This document shows positions 18,575 to 29,314 of a DNA stretch of 64,000 nucleotides, piece by piece. The DNA is taken from assembly GCA_016866335.1 (NCBI GenBank), contig VGMT01000009.1, positions 1-64,000 on the forward strand, given 5' to 3'. The position numbers and the translations under genes are program-made. The DNA comes from Bacteroidota bacterium (GTDB lineage: Bacteria > Bacteroidota > Bacteroidia > CAIKAF01). The notes below the pieces were generated by a model, which was not told the DNA's origin, did not search any database, and saw only the letters and a list, made by a program, of their open reading frames with translations. The first letter of the stretch is position 1; each line of letters begins with the position of its first letter.

Positions 18575-19837
18575 ATGAAAAGGACTATAGCCTTAGGCCT
18601 AACTTTGATTTTGATTGCCGGACCCGTGTTTGGGCAAAGCCGGGTTATCATCGAAAAACTAGAAAAAGAAAAACAAAGCCTGATTCGTCAAGAACTGGCC
18701 ATTGATGATTCTCTGCAGATTCTAAAATTAACCGACATCCGTGAGCGATTGCATGACATGGGTTGGCCAACCTCCGATCCCGAATTAATTTCACATCCTG
18801 GATTTGTATTGGCCTACGATGAAGAACACGAACAGGCCAAATGGGTTGCCCACATTATTTTAAAAGACATTCAATCGGGTAGCGAGGGGCGAACGAATAA
18901 ATTTATGGTTGACCCGCTTATAAAAACTGGGAGCTCTGAAGACGCGGATTATTTCACAAAAACACCCAAACCTGAGGGGGGCTTTTCGTACAAAGGATAT
19001 GGTTTTGACCGAGGACATCTTGCGCCTTCGGCCGATTTCAAATGGTCGAGGTCGGCTTTGGCTGCTTCATATTACTATTCAAATATGTCGCCACAGCGCC
19101 CGGTTTTGAACCGCGGAAAATGGGCAAGACTAGAAGGATTTTTACGGGATATCGTTCAGCAGCAAAACACCGATATTTTTGTGGTTACTGGTCCCTTTCT
19201 ATACCCCGGAATGCCGAAGGTTCCACAAAGCGTTAACCAAATGAGTTTGCCCGACAGGTATTGGAAGGTGGCATATAATCCCAAAAGTAGGTCGGCCATC
19301 GGGTTTATAATGCCAAATGCCGAATGCCCAGAACCGGTTGAGTGGTATGCCGTTCCGGTTGATTCCATTGAAAAAGTTACCGGATTTGATTTTTTTAAAA
19401 ACTTAGCAGACACCCTAGAAAACCGGATCGAGAAAAAAGTAATTCTTGCGCCTTGGCTTCCTGACACCAAAATTGGGGAAACCCTGCCCCTAGACAAAAG
19501 TGAACTTCCTAAAAAGGCAGTGAACACCCAAATGTTAAAGGACTATTATTTGGAAGAACAGCCCAAGTTGACCGTTTGCGGAACGGTGGTGAGTGCCCAT
19601 AAAAGCGGCAAAGGCCATGTTTTCATCAACTTAGATAAGAAATTTCCTGAAATAGTTTTTAGTGCAACGGTTTGGGCCAATGACCTGAAGAATTTTTCGT
19701 ACGACCTAACCTCCGAATTGATGTTTAAACAAGTCTGCATTACCGGAGCGATTACCACGTACAAGGGAACTCCAACCACCTATATCAATGGGCCTGAATC
19801 CTTGTTTATTCTTGGTGAACCAGAAGATGAAAATTAA
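18575..19837 (+). CDS. Secreted DNA/RNA non-specific endonuclease
   Basis: Exported nuclease of the NUC1 (beta-beta-alpha metal) family, 420 residues. An N-terminal signal peptide (RTIALGLTLILIAGPVFGQS) is followed by a coiled segment. The catalytic motif FDRGHLAPSADF around 147-158 contains the general-base His, and YYYSNMSPQ...LNRGKWARLE carries the Mg-binding Asn. A C-terminal OB-like domain (VCGTVVSAHKSGKGHVFINLD onward, last ~95 residues) is a frequent Bacteroidota add-on. I chose the ATG at 18575 over an in-frame TTG at 18569. Confidence 0.9.
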   Translation: MKRTIALGLTLILIAGPVFGQSRVIIEKLEKEKQSLIRQELAIDDSLQILKLTDIRERLHDMGWPTSDPELISHPGFVLAYDEEHEQAKWVAHIILKDIQSGSEGRTNKFMVDPLIKTGSSEDADYFTKTPKPEGGFSYKGYGFDRGHLAPSADFKWSRSALAASYYYSNMSPQRPVLNRGKWARLEGFLRDIVQQQNTDIFVVTGPFLYPGMPKVPQSVNQMSLPDRYWKVAYNPKSRSAIGFIMPNAECPEPVEWYAVPVDSIEKVTGFDFFKNLADTLENRIEKKVILAPWLPDTKIGETLPLDKSELPKKAVNTQMLKDYYLEEQPKLTVCGTVVSAHKSGKGHVFINLDKKFPEIVFSATVWANDLKNFSYDLTSELMFKQVCITGAITTYKGTPTTYINGPESLFILGEPEDEN

Positions 19838-20597
19838 TTTAAATAGCCTTAATTTAAATCCAAATTTGGTTTGGGCGGTTTTGACCGGCTTTGTTTTTGC
19901 CGGATTCTATTCCTGCACAAATGAAACTGAATCGGGTAGCCCAGAGGCTGGATTATGGTACCCTGTTCAAGAAGGAAGTACCTGGATTTATGCTGTTGAT
20001 TCTATTTGGATAGATTGTGTTGCTGGCCGGAACGACACCTTTCGGTTTCAGGTTCGAGAAATCATGGACGGTTGGGTTAAGGGAGCTTCGGGCGACTCCT
20101 TAATGAAAATAAGCAGGCAGGTTCGAACGGATTCCACTCAAAATTGGGGGGGGGGTCCGCGAATTTGGCATACGCGAATGGAACCAGGGAAAGCAATCAA
20201 GACCGAGGAAAACCGATCCATCATTAAATTGGTTTTTCCTATGAAATTGGGTTTAAAATGGAATGGTTGGGGGTATTTGCCCGAACCTGCAGCCCAAGAT
20301 TTTGAATACGTCGAAGTAAATGCGCCGTACGCAGGATACGATTCTACTGCCCTAATTGTTCAATGGGCCAACGAAAATCTGTTGGAAAAACAATTTTTTT
20401 GTGAACGCTATGCTCGAAATACCGGACTTATTTATGCCTACCGGTGCGAGGTAACCGGGATTGTTACCAATCCCAATGACCCCAACGATTGCTCAAGCCT
20501 TTTACCACCCGATCAACCTTGGAGCGTAATTCCATTATTGGGTCGGGTTAAATTTGGTTACCAATATGAACAACGCCTACTGGAATATATTCCTTAG
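19827..20597 (+). CDS. Hypothetical lipoprotein
   Basis: 256-residue protein with a lipoprotein signal (TGFVFAGFYSC, lipobox Cys), so membrane anchoring is expected. The mature part begins WYPVQEGSTWIYAVDSIW, a pattern common in Bacteroidota lipoproteins of unknown function. The chosen ATG overlaps the end of the endonuclease gene by 11 bp. The 3' end overlaps the subtilase gene by 32 bp. Confidence 0.75.
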   Translation: MKINLNSLNLNPNLVWAVLTGFVFAGFYSCTNETESGSPEAGLWYPVQEGSTWIYAVDSIWIDCVAGRNDTFRFQVREIMDGWVKGASGDSLMKISRQVRTDSTQNWGGGPRIWHTRMEPGKAIKTEENRSIIKLVFPMKLGLKWNGWGYLPEPAAQDFEYVEVNAPYAGYDSTALIVQWANENLLEKQFFCERYARNTGLIYAYRCEVTGIVTNPNDPNDCSSLLPPDQPWSVIPLLGRVKFGYQYEQRLLEYIP

Positions 20598-22254
20598 CCT
20601 TTTTTGGGGCAGCCTTTCTTTGTTAGGCAATGCCCAGTCCACTGAATATCGCTTTGCTGTTTCTTTTTTTGACAAAGGAGGGGAAGCCTGTGCGTTTAGC
20701 AATGAGGCTCCATTGACTTTTTTATCTCTGCGCTCTATTGACAGAAAATTTGGGCAGGGAATAACCATAGACAGTGTGGATTTTCCGGTTCACGGCGTGT
20801 ACAGAAATCAAGTATTGGCCCTTAATACCCAACTTAAAGAAGCGGGGCTAAGCCGTTGGTTAAATTGCCAGGTGGTAAGTTGCACCGATAGTTCCTTGGC
20901 CGCCTCGATAGCCGCTTTGCCTTTTGTAAAATCGGTTGCCTGCATTTACCGAGGCAATTCTATTCTTAAAAAAAGTGGGCAGCCTAGTTTTTCGCCCTTG
21001 CCAAGCGTTTCAACCAACACCTTTGATTTGGCCTTTGCCGGTTCCGAAAATGCCTATGGGCAGGCCAGCGTTCAAAATCAAATGTTGGCTGCCGATTTCG
21101 TTCACGGATCAGGTTTTTGGGGTCAGGGAATGCTTGTTGCAGTTATGGACGGTGGATTTACGGGTGTTGCCGAAATGCCGGCTTTTTCACAGGCCTATTC
21201 GAATGGTCAAATGTTGGGAAACTGGGATTTTGTGGAACAAGATGCCAATGTATATGAAGATTCTCAACATGGAACATTTGTTCTTAGTTGTATGGCAGCC
21301 TGGCAGCCTGGGGCAATGGTTGGAACAGCTCCTGCAGCCTCGTTTGTACTTTTTAAAACAGAACATGTTGCCGCAGAAACCCCAATGGAGGAATATTACT
21401 GGGTTATGGGTGCCGAAATGGCCGATAGTTTGGGCGCCAATATCATAAACGCCTCTTTGGGCTATACAGAATACGATGCTCCGTTTGTTTCGCACACCTA
21501 TTCCACCTTAAACGGAACAACGGCTGTGGGTAGCCGTGGAGCAAAGATTGCGGCGGCAAAAGGACTATGGGTGGTAAACAGTGCGGGGAATTCTGGCAAC
21601 AAACCTTGGAAATATGTTGGAGTTCCGGCCGATGCCGAACATATTTTTGCGGTAGGAGCAGTACAAGCCGATCGGAGTCATGCCGCTTTTAGCAGCCTAG
21701 GGCCCACTTTTGATGGAAGGGTGAAGCCTGATGTTTGTGCCATGGGCAGGAATTCAACCGTTATGAATGCCGCAGGAATCAGCACAGCAAATGGCACTTC
21801 GTTTTCGGGGCCAATTTTTGCCGGTGCATTGGCTTCTTTTTGCTCTATGCACCCTGAGGCAGGCCAAGCAGAGCTTCGGCAAGCCGTGTTGTTGTCGTGC
21901 CATGCCTATAAACAGCCCGACGAAAAATTTGGATACGGAATCCCTCATTTTGGAAAGGCTTCGTTTCTTTTGAATAGCAAGGTTATAAAAGGCGGAATTC
22001 AGGTAGTTCCAAACCCCGTTCAAAATGGAGTATTAAGGCTGATTGTAGATGCTCCACAGGCAGATACGGTTGCCTTACGCATTCGAAACTCCTCGGGAAT
22101 GGAGGTTTACCGTACTCAACGCAACGTAAGTCAAAAAGGGCCCATTGCCCTTAGTATAAACTTAAGAATCGGAGATTTAAGCGCAGGCGTGTATTGGGTA
22201 CAGGTTGAAGGCAGCTCAGGGATTTGGGGAGAGGCAAAATGGGTGAATCCTTGA
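20566..22254 (+). CDS. Subtilisin-like serine protease with T9SS sorting domain
   Basis: Secreted S8-family protease of 562 residues. An N-terminal signal peptide (LSLFWGSLSLLGNAQ) and a propeptide-like region precede the catalytic triad: Asp in VAVMDGGF, His in DSQHGTFV, Ser in NGTSFSGP, with the oxyanion Asn in NSAGNSG. The last ~80 residues, starting VVPNPVQNG, form a type A T9SS C-terminal domain. I prefer the ATG at 20566 to a TTG at 20554. Probably co-expressed with the two upstream genes. Confidence 0.92.
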   Translation: MNNAYWNIFLSLFWGSLSLLGNAQSTEYRFAVSFFDKGGEACAFSNEAPLTFLSLRSIDRKFGQGITIDSVDFPVHGVYRNQVLALNTQLKEAGLSRWLNCQVVSCTDSSLAASIAALPFVKSVACIYRGNSILKKSGQPSFSPLPSVSTNTFDLAFAGSENAYGQASVQNQMLAADFVHGSGFWGQGMLVAVMDGGFTGVAEMPAFSQAYSNGQMLGNWDFVEQDANVYEDSQHGTFVLSCMAAWQPGAMVGTAPAASFVLFKTEHVAAETPMEEYYWVMGAEMADSLGANIINASLGYTEYDAPFVSHTYSTLNGTTAVGSRGAKIAAAKGLWVVNSAGNSGNKPWKYVGVPADAEHIFAVGAVQADRSHAAFSSLGPTFDGRVKPDVCAMGRNSTVMNAAGISTANGTSFSGPIFAGALASFCSMHPEAGQAELRQAVLLSCHAYKQPDEKFGYGIPHFGKASFLLNSKVIKGGIQVVPNPVQNGVLRLIVDAPQADTVALRIRNSSGMEVYRTQRNVSQKGPIALSINLRIGDLSAGVYWVQVEGSSGIWGEAKWVNP

Positions 22255-22311
22255 ATTTAGGAAAGATTGCATTCGGGGTTAGAACCAAAGGGGCTTATTA
22301 ATTAAGAGGCC

Positions 22312-22454
22312 GCGGGCGGGATTGAAGAAGCTAGCGCGCACGAACGGCTGGGCAGCAGGTGTTCGCGGTAGCGGGCGACTTTAGGAGCCACGCTAGCGCG
22401 TACACCTGCCCCAGCCGGGCGGCGTACTAGCTCTGAAAGCCCGAAAACCCGCCC
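22312..22454 (+). repeat. Family-1 structured palindrome, copy B
   Basis: Constant ends GCGGGCGGGATTGAA and GAAAGCCCG...CCCGC frame a long palindrome. GCTAG pairs with CTAGC; CGGCTGGGCAGCAGGTGT with ACACCTGCCCCAGCCG; CGCGGTAGCG with CGCTAGCGCG. The apical part GGCGACTTTAGGAGCC is identical to that of A and F although the stems are entirely different. It ends 7 bp before the stop codon of the convergent DUF2079 gene. Confidence 0.8.
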
Positions 22455-22461
22455 AAAAAAA

Positions 22462-23973
22462 TCAATTAAAACGACGTCGAAAAATAAAAAGGGAATCTTG
22501 TTTATAAAGGCATTCCCAAGTAGGGGAATTCAGAAGCTGGGAAATACTGTCGTTGAGTAACCTCGGGCTAAGTGGATAGGGCTTTTCCGAATCTTTGATC
22601 AAGGCTAAATACTGCGTAGGCTGCGCACTTGGATAACAGAAAATTTGGGAACGCATGGCCAAACGTGGAACCAGAATACTTGAAGCGGCCACCGATGCCG
22701 TTTCTGGAATATGCTGATTCAAAGCTAATTTCACATTGGATACTGGGAATTCGCGATGCCAATGAGCGGGGCGAAAAATCTGAATGGCTTCGGGCATGTA
22801 AGCCTGAGGCCGATACATAAAAAGGCTATGATAACCTGAGGCACAACTGCCCAGGGCGAACAAAAAAACCGCAGATGCACCAAGCCCAAAACGAGGAAAC
22901 CGGCGGGCGAATTCAATGCAGGCTAATGCAATAACCGGCAACAGTTCAATGCTGTACTGAAAAAACGGACTCCATTTGTTGGGGTCATCGCTAAACATTT
23001 TTTGTCCCCAAATTGGCAAAAGCATAAGAACAAAGGCTGGCCGGGTAAAGGTGAGCCAGCCGCCGGCAACCAAAAACAAAGCCCAGGTGGACCATTTAAG
23101 CCCATCGCGGTACATTGAAGGCCCTGGAAGGTGGTTTTCGAACAGAAGCCGCAACGCCTCAATAGGATGCCAGATTACAAAAGCCAAAGCAGAGCCCATA
23201 TCGGGGCCCAGGGCCGTATATTTAAAATGCAGATATTCAAGCTGCCCATTTGCGAAACCAGGCATAAACACCTTCATTATGAGCAAAAAAGACAAAGCAG
23301 ACAATCCCGCGAGTTGCAGGGCTTTATTTCGAAGTTGACTTTCCTTAAAATGGTTCAAGGCCAAACCTAGGGTAAGAAAAACAAGCCAAAGAGCCATATT
23401 TTCTTTAGAAAATGCGGTAAGCAGGCCAAGGGCAAAAAACGCGAAATGCTGTTTTCGGTAAAAGGCCAAGAACAACCAAGGAACAAACATGGCCGCCAGC
23501 ACATTGGAGTGGAAATCGAAGGCAAAGGCACTAAAAATGCCGAAAAAAGAGTAAAAGCCGATTAAGCCTAGCAAAGCCAGGGTGTTTTTACCGGGCAGGC
23601 GTTCCTTAAACAGAAGCCAAACAGCACGGCCGCCCAATAAAACGGCAGCCCATTGCACCACCAACAGGGTGTAATGTCCAAAAATCCAATACAAAGGCGA
23701 AAACAAAGCAATGACGGGTTCAAAATGGTTGGCCAACACATTGATTTCCCCATTCAATTCGGCCATGATGGTGTTGTAATTCCAACGAAAATGAGCATAA
23801 TCCCAAATGGCTTGGTTTTTAATGCCCAAATCATAGGCAAAGGTTCGAATCAGGTGGTGATTAATAAAGGAAATGCTGGCATACCATAGCGAAAAAAGGC
23901 CAGCCACACCCAAGGCTAGGCCTTCAAACCATGAAGAAGGAAGAACCTTTCGAATAGTAAAAAACAGCCGCAC
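22462..23973 (-). CDS. DUF2079 multi-spanning membrane protein
   Basis: 503-residue integral membrane protein with about ten hydrophobic helices. The features TFAYDLGIKNQAIWDYAHF near the N-terminus, LANHFEPVIALFSPLYWI and FDFHSNVLAAMFVPWLF fit the DUF2079 family, thought to be related to membrane glycosyltransferases (GT-C-like); function is not established. The GTG start lies directly after the scoB stop codon, so it is translationally linked to scoAB. Confidence 0.85.
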   Translation of the reverse strand: MRLFFTIRKVLPSSWFEGLALGVAGLFSLWYASISFINHHLIRTFAYDLGIKNQAIWDYAHFRWNYNTIMAELNGEINVLANHFEPVIALFSPLYWIFGHYTLLVVQWAAVLLGGRAVWLLFKERLPGKNTLALLGLIGFYSFFGIFSAFAFDFHSNVLAAMFVPWLFLAFYRKQHFAFFALGLLTAFSKENMALWLVFLTLGLALNHFKESQLRNKALQLAGLSALSFLLIMKVFMPGFANGQLEYLHFKYTALGPDMGSALAFVIWHPIEALRLLFENHLPGPSMYRDGLKWSTWALFLVAGGWLTFTRPAFVLMLLPIWGQKMFSDDPNKWSPFFQYSIELLPVIALACIEFARRFPRFGLGASAVFLFALGSCASGYHSLFMYRPQAYMPEAIQIFRPAHWHREFPVSNVKLALNQHIPETASVAASSILVPRLAMRSQIFCYPSAQPTQYLALIKDSEKPYPLSPRLLNDSISQLLNSPTWECLYKQDSLFIFRRRFN

Positions 23974-24627
23974 CTAAAAAGTCATTTCAGGGACCTGGTC
24001 TGGCACATGAAGCCGGCCTTCGGTAGCATTCACAATGGTTTCAACCGAAATTCCTGGGGCGCGCTCCAACAAAACAAAGCCACGGTGGTCAATATCAAAA
24101 ACGCCAAGGTCAGAAACCACCTTTTTTACACAAGCCAAGCCGGTAATTGGCAGGCTGCAAGAGCTCAGCAGTTTTGATTTGCCGTCGCGGCTGCAGTGTT
24201 GCATGGCCACGATTATGTTTTTTGCCGAGGCTACCAAATCCATAGCACCGCCCATGCCCTTCACCATTTTACCTGGAATTTTCCAATTGGCAATATCGCC
24301 GTTGTCGGCTACTTCCATGGCTCCAAGAACGGTTAAATCGACCTTGCCGGCACGGATCATTCCAAAACTCATGGCCGAATCAAAAAACACCGAACCGGGA
24401 ATGGTTGTAATGGTTTGTTTTCCGGCGTTGATTAAATCGGGGTCTTCTTCCCCATCGAAGGGAAACGGCCCCATACCCAACAGTCCATTTTCAGATTGAA
24501 GCACAATGGTCATGCCTTCAGGTACATAATTGGCAACCAGGGTTGGAATGCCTATTCCCAGGTTAACATACATTCCGTTGCGAAGCTCATGGGCAATGCG
24601 CTGGGCAATTTGTTCTTTGTTTAACAT
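23974..24627 (-). CDS. scoB: 3-oxoacid CoA-transferase subunit B
   Basis: Beta subunit of succinyl-CoA:3-ketoacid CoA transferase, which moves CoA between succinyl-CoA and acetoacetate. At 217 residues it has the SENGLLGMGPFP motif with the catalytic glutamate, and NLGIGIPTLVANYVPEG at the N-terminus. It lies 4 bp after scoA. Confidence 0.95.
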   Translation of the reverse strand: MLNKEQIAQRIAHELRNGMYVNLGIGIPTLVANYVPEGMTIVLQSENGLLGMGPFPFDGEEDPDLINAGKQTITTIPGSVFFDSAMSFGMIRAGKVDLTVLGAMEVADNGDIANWKIPGKMVKGMGGAMDLVASAKNIIVAMQHCSRDGKSKLLSSCSLPITGLACVKKVVSDLGVFDIDHRGFVLLERAPGISVETIVNATEGRLHVPDQVPEMTF

Positions 24628-24631
24628 AAGG

Positions 24632-25333
24632 TTAATCCTGACGGGGTTTAACGGTGCGTTGTTCGATTCGTTTTTCGTAATTCAGGCCCTGAAAAATTCG
24701 GTGTACGTAAATGCCTGGGGTATGAATTTGGTCGGGATCCAATTCGCCAGCGGGCAAAAGTTCTTCAACTTCGACGATGGTAATTTTACCTGCCATGGCC
24801 ATCAAAGGATTAAAGTTACGAGCGGTGGCCCGAAAAATCAGGTTGCCTTGGGTATCGCCTTTCCAGGCTTTTACCAGGGCAAAATCAGAATCAAAGGCAT
24901 GTTCCATCAAGTACGTTTTCCCGTTAAAAACTCGGGTTTCTTTTCCATGAGCCACCTCGGTACCCACCCCAGCAGGAGTAAAAACAGCGGGCATTCCGTA
25001 TCCTGCGGCCATGCATCGGGTGGCCAGCGTTCCCTGAGGAATCAACTCCACCTCAAGTTCGCCCGAAAGCAATTGGCGTTCAAATTCAGCGTTTTCGCCA
25101 ACGTAGGAAGAAATCATTTTCTTTACCTGTTTGCCTTGAAGCATCAAACCGATACCAAAGTCATCAACTCCGGCGTTGTTTGAAATGCAGGTTAGGTTTT
25201 TCAAGCCTTTATTCACCAAAGCCTCGATTAGATTTTCGGGTATGCCGCACAGGCCGAACCCACCCAGCATCAATGTCATGCCATCTTGAATGTCAAAAAT
25301 GGCCTCTTGGGCATTTTGCACAACTTTATTCAT
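24632..25333 (-). CDS. scoA: 3-oxoacid CoA-transferase subunit A
   Basis: Alpha subunit of the same CoA transferase, 233 residues. [16 protein letters not shown] near residues 23-38 is the CoA-binding glycine-rich motif, and [15 protein letters not shown] follows. It begins two bases after the end of the penicillin-binding protein gene, so scoAB may be read through from the upstream ricT-gldH-pbp1A transcript. Confidence 0.95.
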   Translation of the reverse strand: MNKVVQNAQEAIFDIQDGMTLMLGGFGLCGIPENLIEALVNKGLKNLTCISNNAGVDDFGIGLMLQGKQVKKMISSYVGENAEFERQLLSGELEVELIPQGTLATRCMAAGYGMPAVFTPAGVGTEVAHGKETRVFNGKTYLMEHAFDSDFALVKAWKGDTQGNLIFRATARNFNPLMAMAGKITIVEVEELLPAGELDPDQIHTPGIYVHRIFQGLNYEKRIEQRTVKPRQD

Positions 25334-25335
25334 GG

Positions 25336-27651
25336 TTAATCAAAATCAATTTCGGTATTTCCTTCGCGCATTTCTTGCAGTTGGTCCTGAATTTCTTCCG
25401 AGCAATCAAAATTCCAATCGGCTAGGGATTCAGGCCGTTTGAAATCACCCCTATTTATTAAAATGGATTTATCGTCGTACACCTTACGCATGTACAGAGC
25501 CCAAACGGGCAGAGCCATATTGGCACCTTGGCCTTGGGCGGTACTGTAAAAATGAACCGAGCGGTCTTCGGCACCTGTCCACACTCCTGTTACCAAATCG
25601 GGCGTTCCAGCAATAAACCAACCGTCGGAGTTGTTTTGGGTGGTACCTGTTTTGCCTGCGATGGGTTCATTGAACTTATAGCGGTACCGAAGTCGCTGTG
25701 CGGTGCCTTGCAACACCACGCCTCTGAGCAATTGAACGGTTAAAAATGCGGTTTCAGCGCTTAAGGCCTCGCGGCGTTCTGGGCTAAAAACAGCAAGGGT
25801 ATTGCCGTTTTTATCTTCAATTCGGGTCAACATAAAAGGCTTGGAGTAAACACCGTCGTTAAAAAAGGTACTGAAAGCGCCCACCATTTCAAAAACAGAA
25901 ATATCGGCAGTGCCAAGGCAAATGGAAGGAGAATTGGGAATGTTGGCTGTGATTCCAAGTTTGCGTGCCAAATCAATGGTTGCCTGTGGCCCGTATTCTT
26001 TCATGAGCATAGCCGAGACATAATTGACAGAATTGGCTAGGGCTTCGCGCAGGGTAATCATTCGGTTCACCTTGTAATCGCCGCTGTTGTCTGGGCACCA
26101 AGGTCGGCTCAATCCTTCTTCAATGCAAACGCGGGTATTGGGTACCAAATCGCAAGGGGAACGTCTTTCTTCCATGGCCAAGGCATACACCAAAGGCTTA
26201 AAGGTTGAACCTACTTGCCGGCCACCGTTGGGGACGATTTGCTTTCCGTCATCGCTTTCGGTTCCAGCCCGAACGTGGTCGTATTTAAAATGTTGAATAT
26301 CAATTCCACCCACCCAAGCTTTCACGTGGCCGGTATGGGGATCCATGCTCATTAGGCCGTTTTGCAGAAAGTACTTATAATAGATAACGGAGTCGCGTGG
26401 GCTCATCACCGTATCGATAGGCCCTTGCCAACTAAAAACAGTCATTTCGACTGGAGTGTTAAATGCCTTCGAAATTTCAGAATCCGAGGCCCCATCTTCC
26501 TTCATTTCGCGGTACCTATCGCTGCGTTTAATGCCTTGCAATACAATGGAATTGACTTGCTGATCGGTTAACCGGAGCGAGAAGGGGGCGTTCTTTTTGC
26601 CCTTTTTATGGCGAAAGAAATCGCGTTGCAGTTCGGTTAAATGTTGCTTTACGGCTTGCTCGGCATAGCGTTGCATTCGGCTATCGATGGTGGTATACAC
26701 CTTTAATCCATCTCGGTAAACGTTGTAGGGATTTCCCGTTGCTGGGTTAATGTGGTTTGAACACCAAAGGCTAAGGTCTTTTTTTAGTTCATTCAAAAAG
26801 TACCCTGCCAAGTCGCCTTGGCCAAACACAGATTTTCGGACCCGTTCTTTTAATCGGGTCAAATCGGCAACCACAGGTAATTTGGACAGGGAATCGGCCT
26901 TTTCTGAGCTAAGTGCCTTGTTTTTCACCATTTGACCAAACACCACATTGCGGCGTTTTTGGTTGGCTTCGGGCTTTCGAACCGGATCGTAATTGCCGGG
27001 GGCCTTCAACATTCCCACCAATGCGGCAGCCTCTTCTATGGTTAATTCCTGAACCCGTTTATCAAAGTAAATTTTAGAGGCCGATTGAATCCCAAAAGCC
27101 TGTCGGCCAAAGTCGGCACGATTCAAGTACAAGGTCAGTATTTCTTGCTTGGTATAGCTGCGTTCAAGTTTAATGGCAATTACCCATTCCTTGAATTTTT
27201 GGAGCACCCGTTTAATTTTGCCGCCGCGCTCGTTGTGAAAAAGAAGCTTTGCCAACTGCTGTGTTATGGTTGAACCTCCGCCTTTTGACTGACCTGTAGC
27301 AATTCCTTTCATCACGCGGGCTAGGGCTTCAACATCAATTCCGGAATGCGAATAAAACCGTTCGTCTTCGGTCGAAACCAAAGCCTGAACCAAATGTGGT
27401 GGGAAGTCTTCAAAATTCACATTGGTTCTATTTTCAACATAGTATTTACCTAAAACCTCTCCATCCGATGAATAGATGATGCTAGCCAGATTAAATCTAG
27501 GGTCCTCCAATTCATCAAAACTGGGCAGGGCGCCAAATAGCCCCACAGAGGCTAAACCCAATATCAAATAGAAAGCTGCCAGGGGGCTCAAGACCAACCA
27601 CCAAACCCATTTAACCCAAATAAAACCGGAGAAAATAGATTTATTTTTCAT
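25336..27651 (-). CDS. Class A penicillin-binding protein (transglycosylase/transpeptidase)
   Basis: Bifunctional peptidoglycan synthase of about 771 residues. After an N-terminal transmembrane helix, the GT51 domain shows [12 protein letters not shown] and [14 protein letters not shown]. The transpeptidase domain has the SxxK motif in [14 protein letters not shown] in [11 protein letters not shown], and KTGTT. The start at 27651 gives the usual short cytoplasmic tail; an upstream extension overlaps gldH more. It overlaps gldH by 11 bp, and the order holB-ricT-gldH-pbp1A is recurrent in Bacteroidota. Confidence 0.95.
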   Translation of the reverse strand: MKNKSIFSGFIWVKWVWWLVLSPLAAFYLILGLASVGLFGALPSFDELEDPRFNLASIIYSSDGEVLGKYYVENRTNVNFEDFPPHLVQALVSTEDERFYSHSGIDVEALARVMKGIATGQSKGGGSTITQQLAKLLFHNERGGKIKRVLQKFKEWVIAIKLERSYTKQEILTLYLNRADFGRQAFGIQSASKIYFDKRVQELTIEEAAALVGMLKAPGNYDPVRKPEANQKRRNVVFGQMVKNKALSSEKADSLSKLPVVADLTRLKERVRKSVFGQGDLAGYFLNELKKDLSLWCSNHINPATGNPYNVYRDGLKVYTTIDSRMQRYAEQAVKQHLTELQRDFFRHKKGKKNAPFSLRLTDQQVNSIVLQGIKRSDRYREMKEDGASDSEISKAFNTPVEMTVFSWQGPIDTVMSPRDSVIYYKYFLQNGLMSMDPHTGHVKAWVGGIDIQHFKYDHVRAGTESDDGKQIVPNGGRQVGSTFKPLVYALAMEERRSPCDLVPNTRVCIEEGLSRPWCPDNSGDYKVNRMITLREALANSVNYVSAMLMKEYGPQATIDLARKLGITANIPNSPSICLGTADISVFEMVGAFSTFFNDGVYSKPFMLTRIEDKNGNTLAVFSPERREALSAETAFLTVQLLRGVVLQGTAQRLRYRYKFNEPIAGKTGTTQNNSDGWFIAGTPDLVTGVWTGAEDRSVHFYSTAQGQGANMALPVWALYMRKVYDDKSILINRGDFKRPESLADWNFDCSEEIQDQLQEMREGNTEIDFD

Positions 27652-28129
27652 GAAGGTTCGATTTTTCAAGACGCAATCCGGCATCAAAAATCAACGGAAG
27701 AGCAGCATTGGGAGTACGCATGCGTTGTTCCATCCGAAAACGGTACTGCCCCTTTTCGGGAAATTTGATGTTTTTCCGGTATAAAAATTCCACATCGCAT
27801 AGGTCGCCCATGCAAGAGCCTAAAGGCTTTCCTGTGGCATCAAACAAAAACAAGGTCAGGGTATCGGTAATGGTCTTTTTGCTCGGAAAATCAGTGTGCA
27901 TCAACACATACAGGTTTTGAAATGGGTATTCAGGGGCATGCCGAAACATAACCTGAACATTAAAGACCTGACTGGTATCTTCAATTTCAACTTGAAATTC
28001 TGGTTGGAAGGAATTTGACCAGCCCGATTCAGGCAGACTTTGGTATTCGGAAAAATAGCGGCCTGGGTCGCAGGACCAAAGCCCCATGAACAACGACAAG
28101 ACGACAAAAAGATTAGTTCTCTGAGGCAT
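27641..28129 (-). CDS. gldH: Gliding motility lipoprotein GldH
   Basis: GldH-type lipoprotein of 162 residues, required for gliding in Flavobacterium. The signal LFVVLSLFMGLWSC ends in a lipobox Cys followed by DPGRYFSEYQSLP, and the core includes NLYVLMHTDFPSKKTITDTLTLFLFDATG, both typical of the family. I used the ATG at 28127-28129, overlapping ricT by 17 bp. Position between ricT and pbp1A supports the call. Confidence 0.88.
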   Translation of the reverse strand: MPQRTNLFVVLSLFMGLWSCDPGRYFSEYQSLPESGWSNSFQPEFQVEIEDTSQVFNVQVMFRHAPEYPFQNLYVLMHTDFPSKKTITDTLTLFLFDATGKPLGSCMGDLCDVEFLYRKNIKFPEKGQYRFRMEQRMRTPNAALPLIFDAGLRLEKSNLHEK

Positions 28130-29291
28130 GTTGACCTGATTTTTGATTTTGGGCTGGCCTTCGGCGCCCCGACTTACGACCCGATTTGCGTTTTTTTCGC
28201 TGACCATCAAATCGATCCAAAGCACCCTCTTCAATAACATTTGAAAAGGTGTGGCTTGCATCCTCTTCTTTGGGTTTCATCAAGACCCAATCCTCTAAAT
28301 TATCGGGCAATTCGCCCTTTTTATTCATTTCTAAAATTTCTTGAACCCTATCCACGGCAAGAGCCAAGAAAACATCGGGGCGTTCTGAGTAAGAATAGTA
28401 AATGGTCTTTCTAAAAATATCGGTCTTTTGATGAAAGGCAATCCCCTGTTTTGTTTTTAGTTTGATGTTGTTGGCTGGGAACCCCTTCAAGGCATCCATG
28501 TAGCTATCCAATTCATAATTCAGGCAGCATTTCAGCTTTCCACATTGGCCAGCAAGTTTTTGGGGGTTAATAGACAATTGTTGGTACCGAGCGGCGGCGG
28601 TTGAAACGGTTCTAAAGTCACGCAGCCAAGAGGAGCAACATAGTTCCCGGCCGCACACTCCAATTCCACCAAGCCTGGCAGCTTCTTGCCTTAAACCGAT
28701 TTGCCGCATTTCTATTTTAACCCTTAAATCGCGGGCAAGAATCTTTATCAACTCCCGAAAATCAATGCGGTCATCGGCAGTATAGTAAATAATAGATTTG
28801 CTTCCGTCGCCTTGGCATTCCACATCCGAGATTTTCATTTTCAGCTTAAGTAAGCTGGCCGCCTCCCTTGCTTTTAACCGGAACTCATCTTCCTTGTCCA
28901 TGGCTTCTTTCCAGCGCTCCACATCGGTAGTACTTGCCTTTCGAAACACCTTTTTCAAGCCTTGACCGCTGTGTTTTAAGCGCTGAAGCTGCATTTTAAC
29001 CAAGGGCCCACTAAGTGAAACCACACCCACATCGTGGCCGGGCGAGCCTTCCACAGCCACAACATCGCCTTGAACCAGTTGAATGCCCTCTGCATTAAGA
29101 AAAAACTCCTTTCGGGTATGTTTAAATCGAACTTCGACCACCGAAGATTGTTCGCCGGCTAAATGTTCCATGTTCGCCAGCCAATCAAACACATTTAATT
29201 TGTGGCAGCCCCCTGTACTACAGGCTCCATTGTTCCTACACCCCTTGGGCAATTGCCCCTTTTCTGCCGTACCGCAACTCGAACAACCCAT
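28113..29291 (-). CDS. RicT/PSP1-domain protein
   Basis: 392-residue cytoplasmic protein of the PSP1 (Bacillus RicT/YaaT) family. The N-terminus is Cys-rich (GCSSCGTAEKGQLPKGCRNNGACSTGGCHK). The PSP1 core has VEVRFKHTRKEFF, IIYYTADDRIDFRELIKILARDL and GGIGVCGRELCCSSWL with conserved cysteines, and GKLKCCLNYELDSY follows. In Bacillus RicT acts in a Y-complex with RicA and RicF affecting RNA processing. The C-terminus is basic and disordered here. Confidence 0.9.
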   Translation of the reverse strand: MGCSSCGTAEKGQLPKGCRNNGACSTGGCHKLNVFDWLANMEHLAGEQSSVVEVRFKHTRKEFFLNAEGIQLVQGDVVAVEGSPGHDVGVVSLSGPLVKMQLQRLKHSGQGLKKVFRKASTTDVERWKEAMDKEDEFRLKAREAASLLKLKMKISDVECQGDGSKSIIYYTADDRIDFRELIKILARDLRVKIEMRQIGLRQEAARLGGIGVCGRELCCSSWLRDFRTVSTAAARYQQLSINPQKLAGQCGKLKCCLNYELDSYMDALKGFPANNIKLKTKQGIAFHQKTDIFRKTIYYSYSERPDVFLALAVDRVQEILEMNKKGELPDNLEDWVLMKPKEEDASHTFSNVIEEGALDRFDGQRKKRKSGRKSGRRRPAQNQKSGQHASEN

Positions 29292-29314
29292 TGTTTACAG
29301 TTTGATTTTCAAAA

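Noticed and set aside
22255-22311. Terminator after the subtilase gene
   Set aside because: No GC-rich stem with a T-run is found before palindrome B begins.
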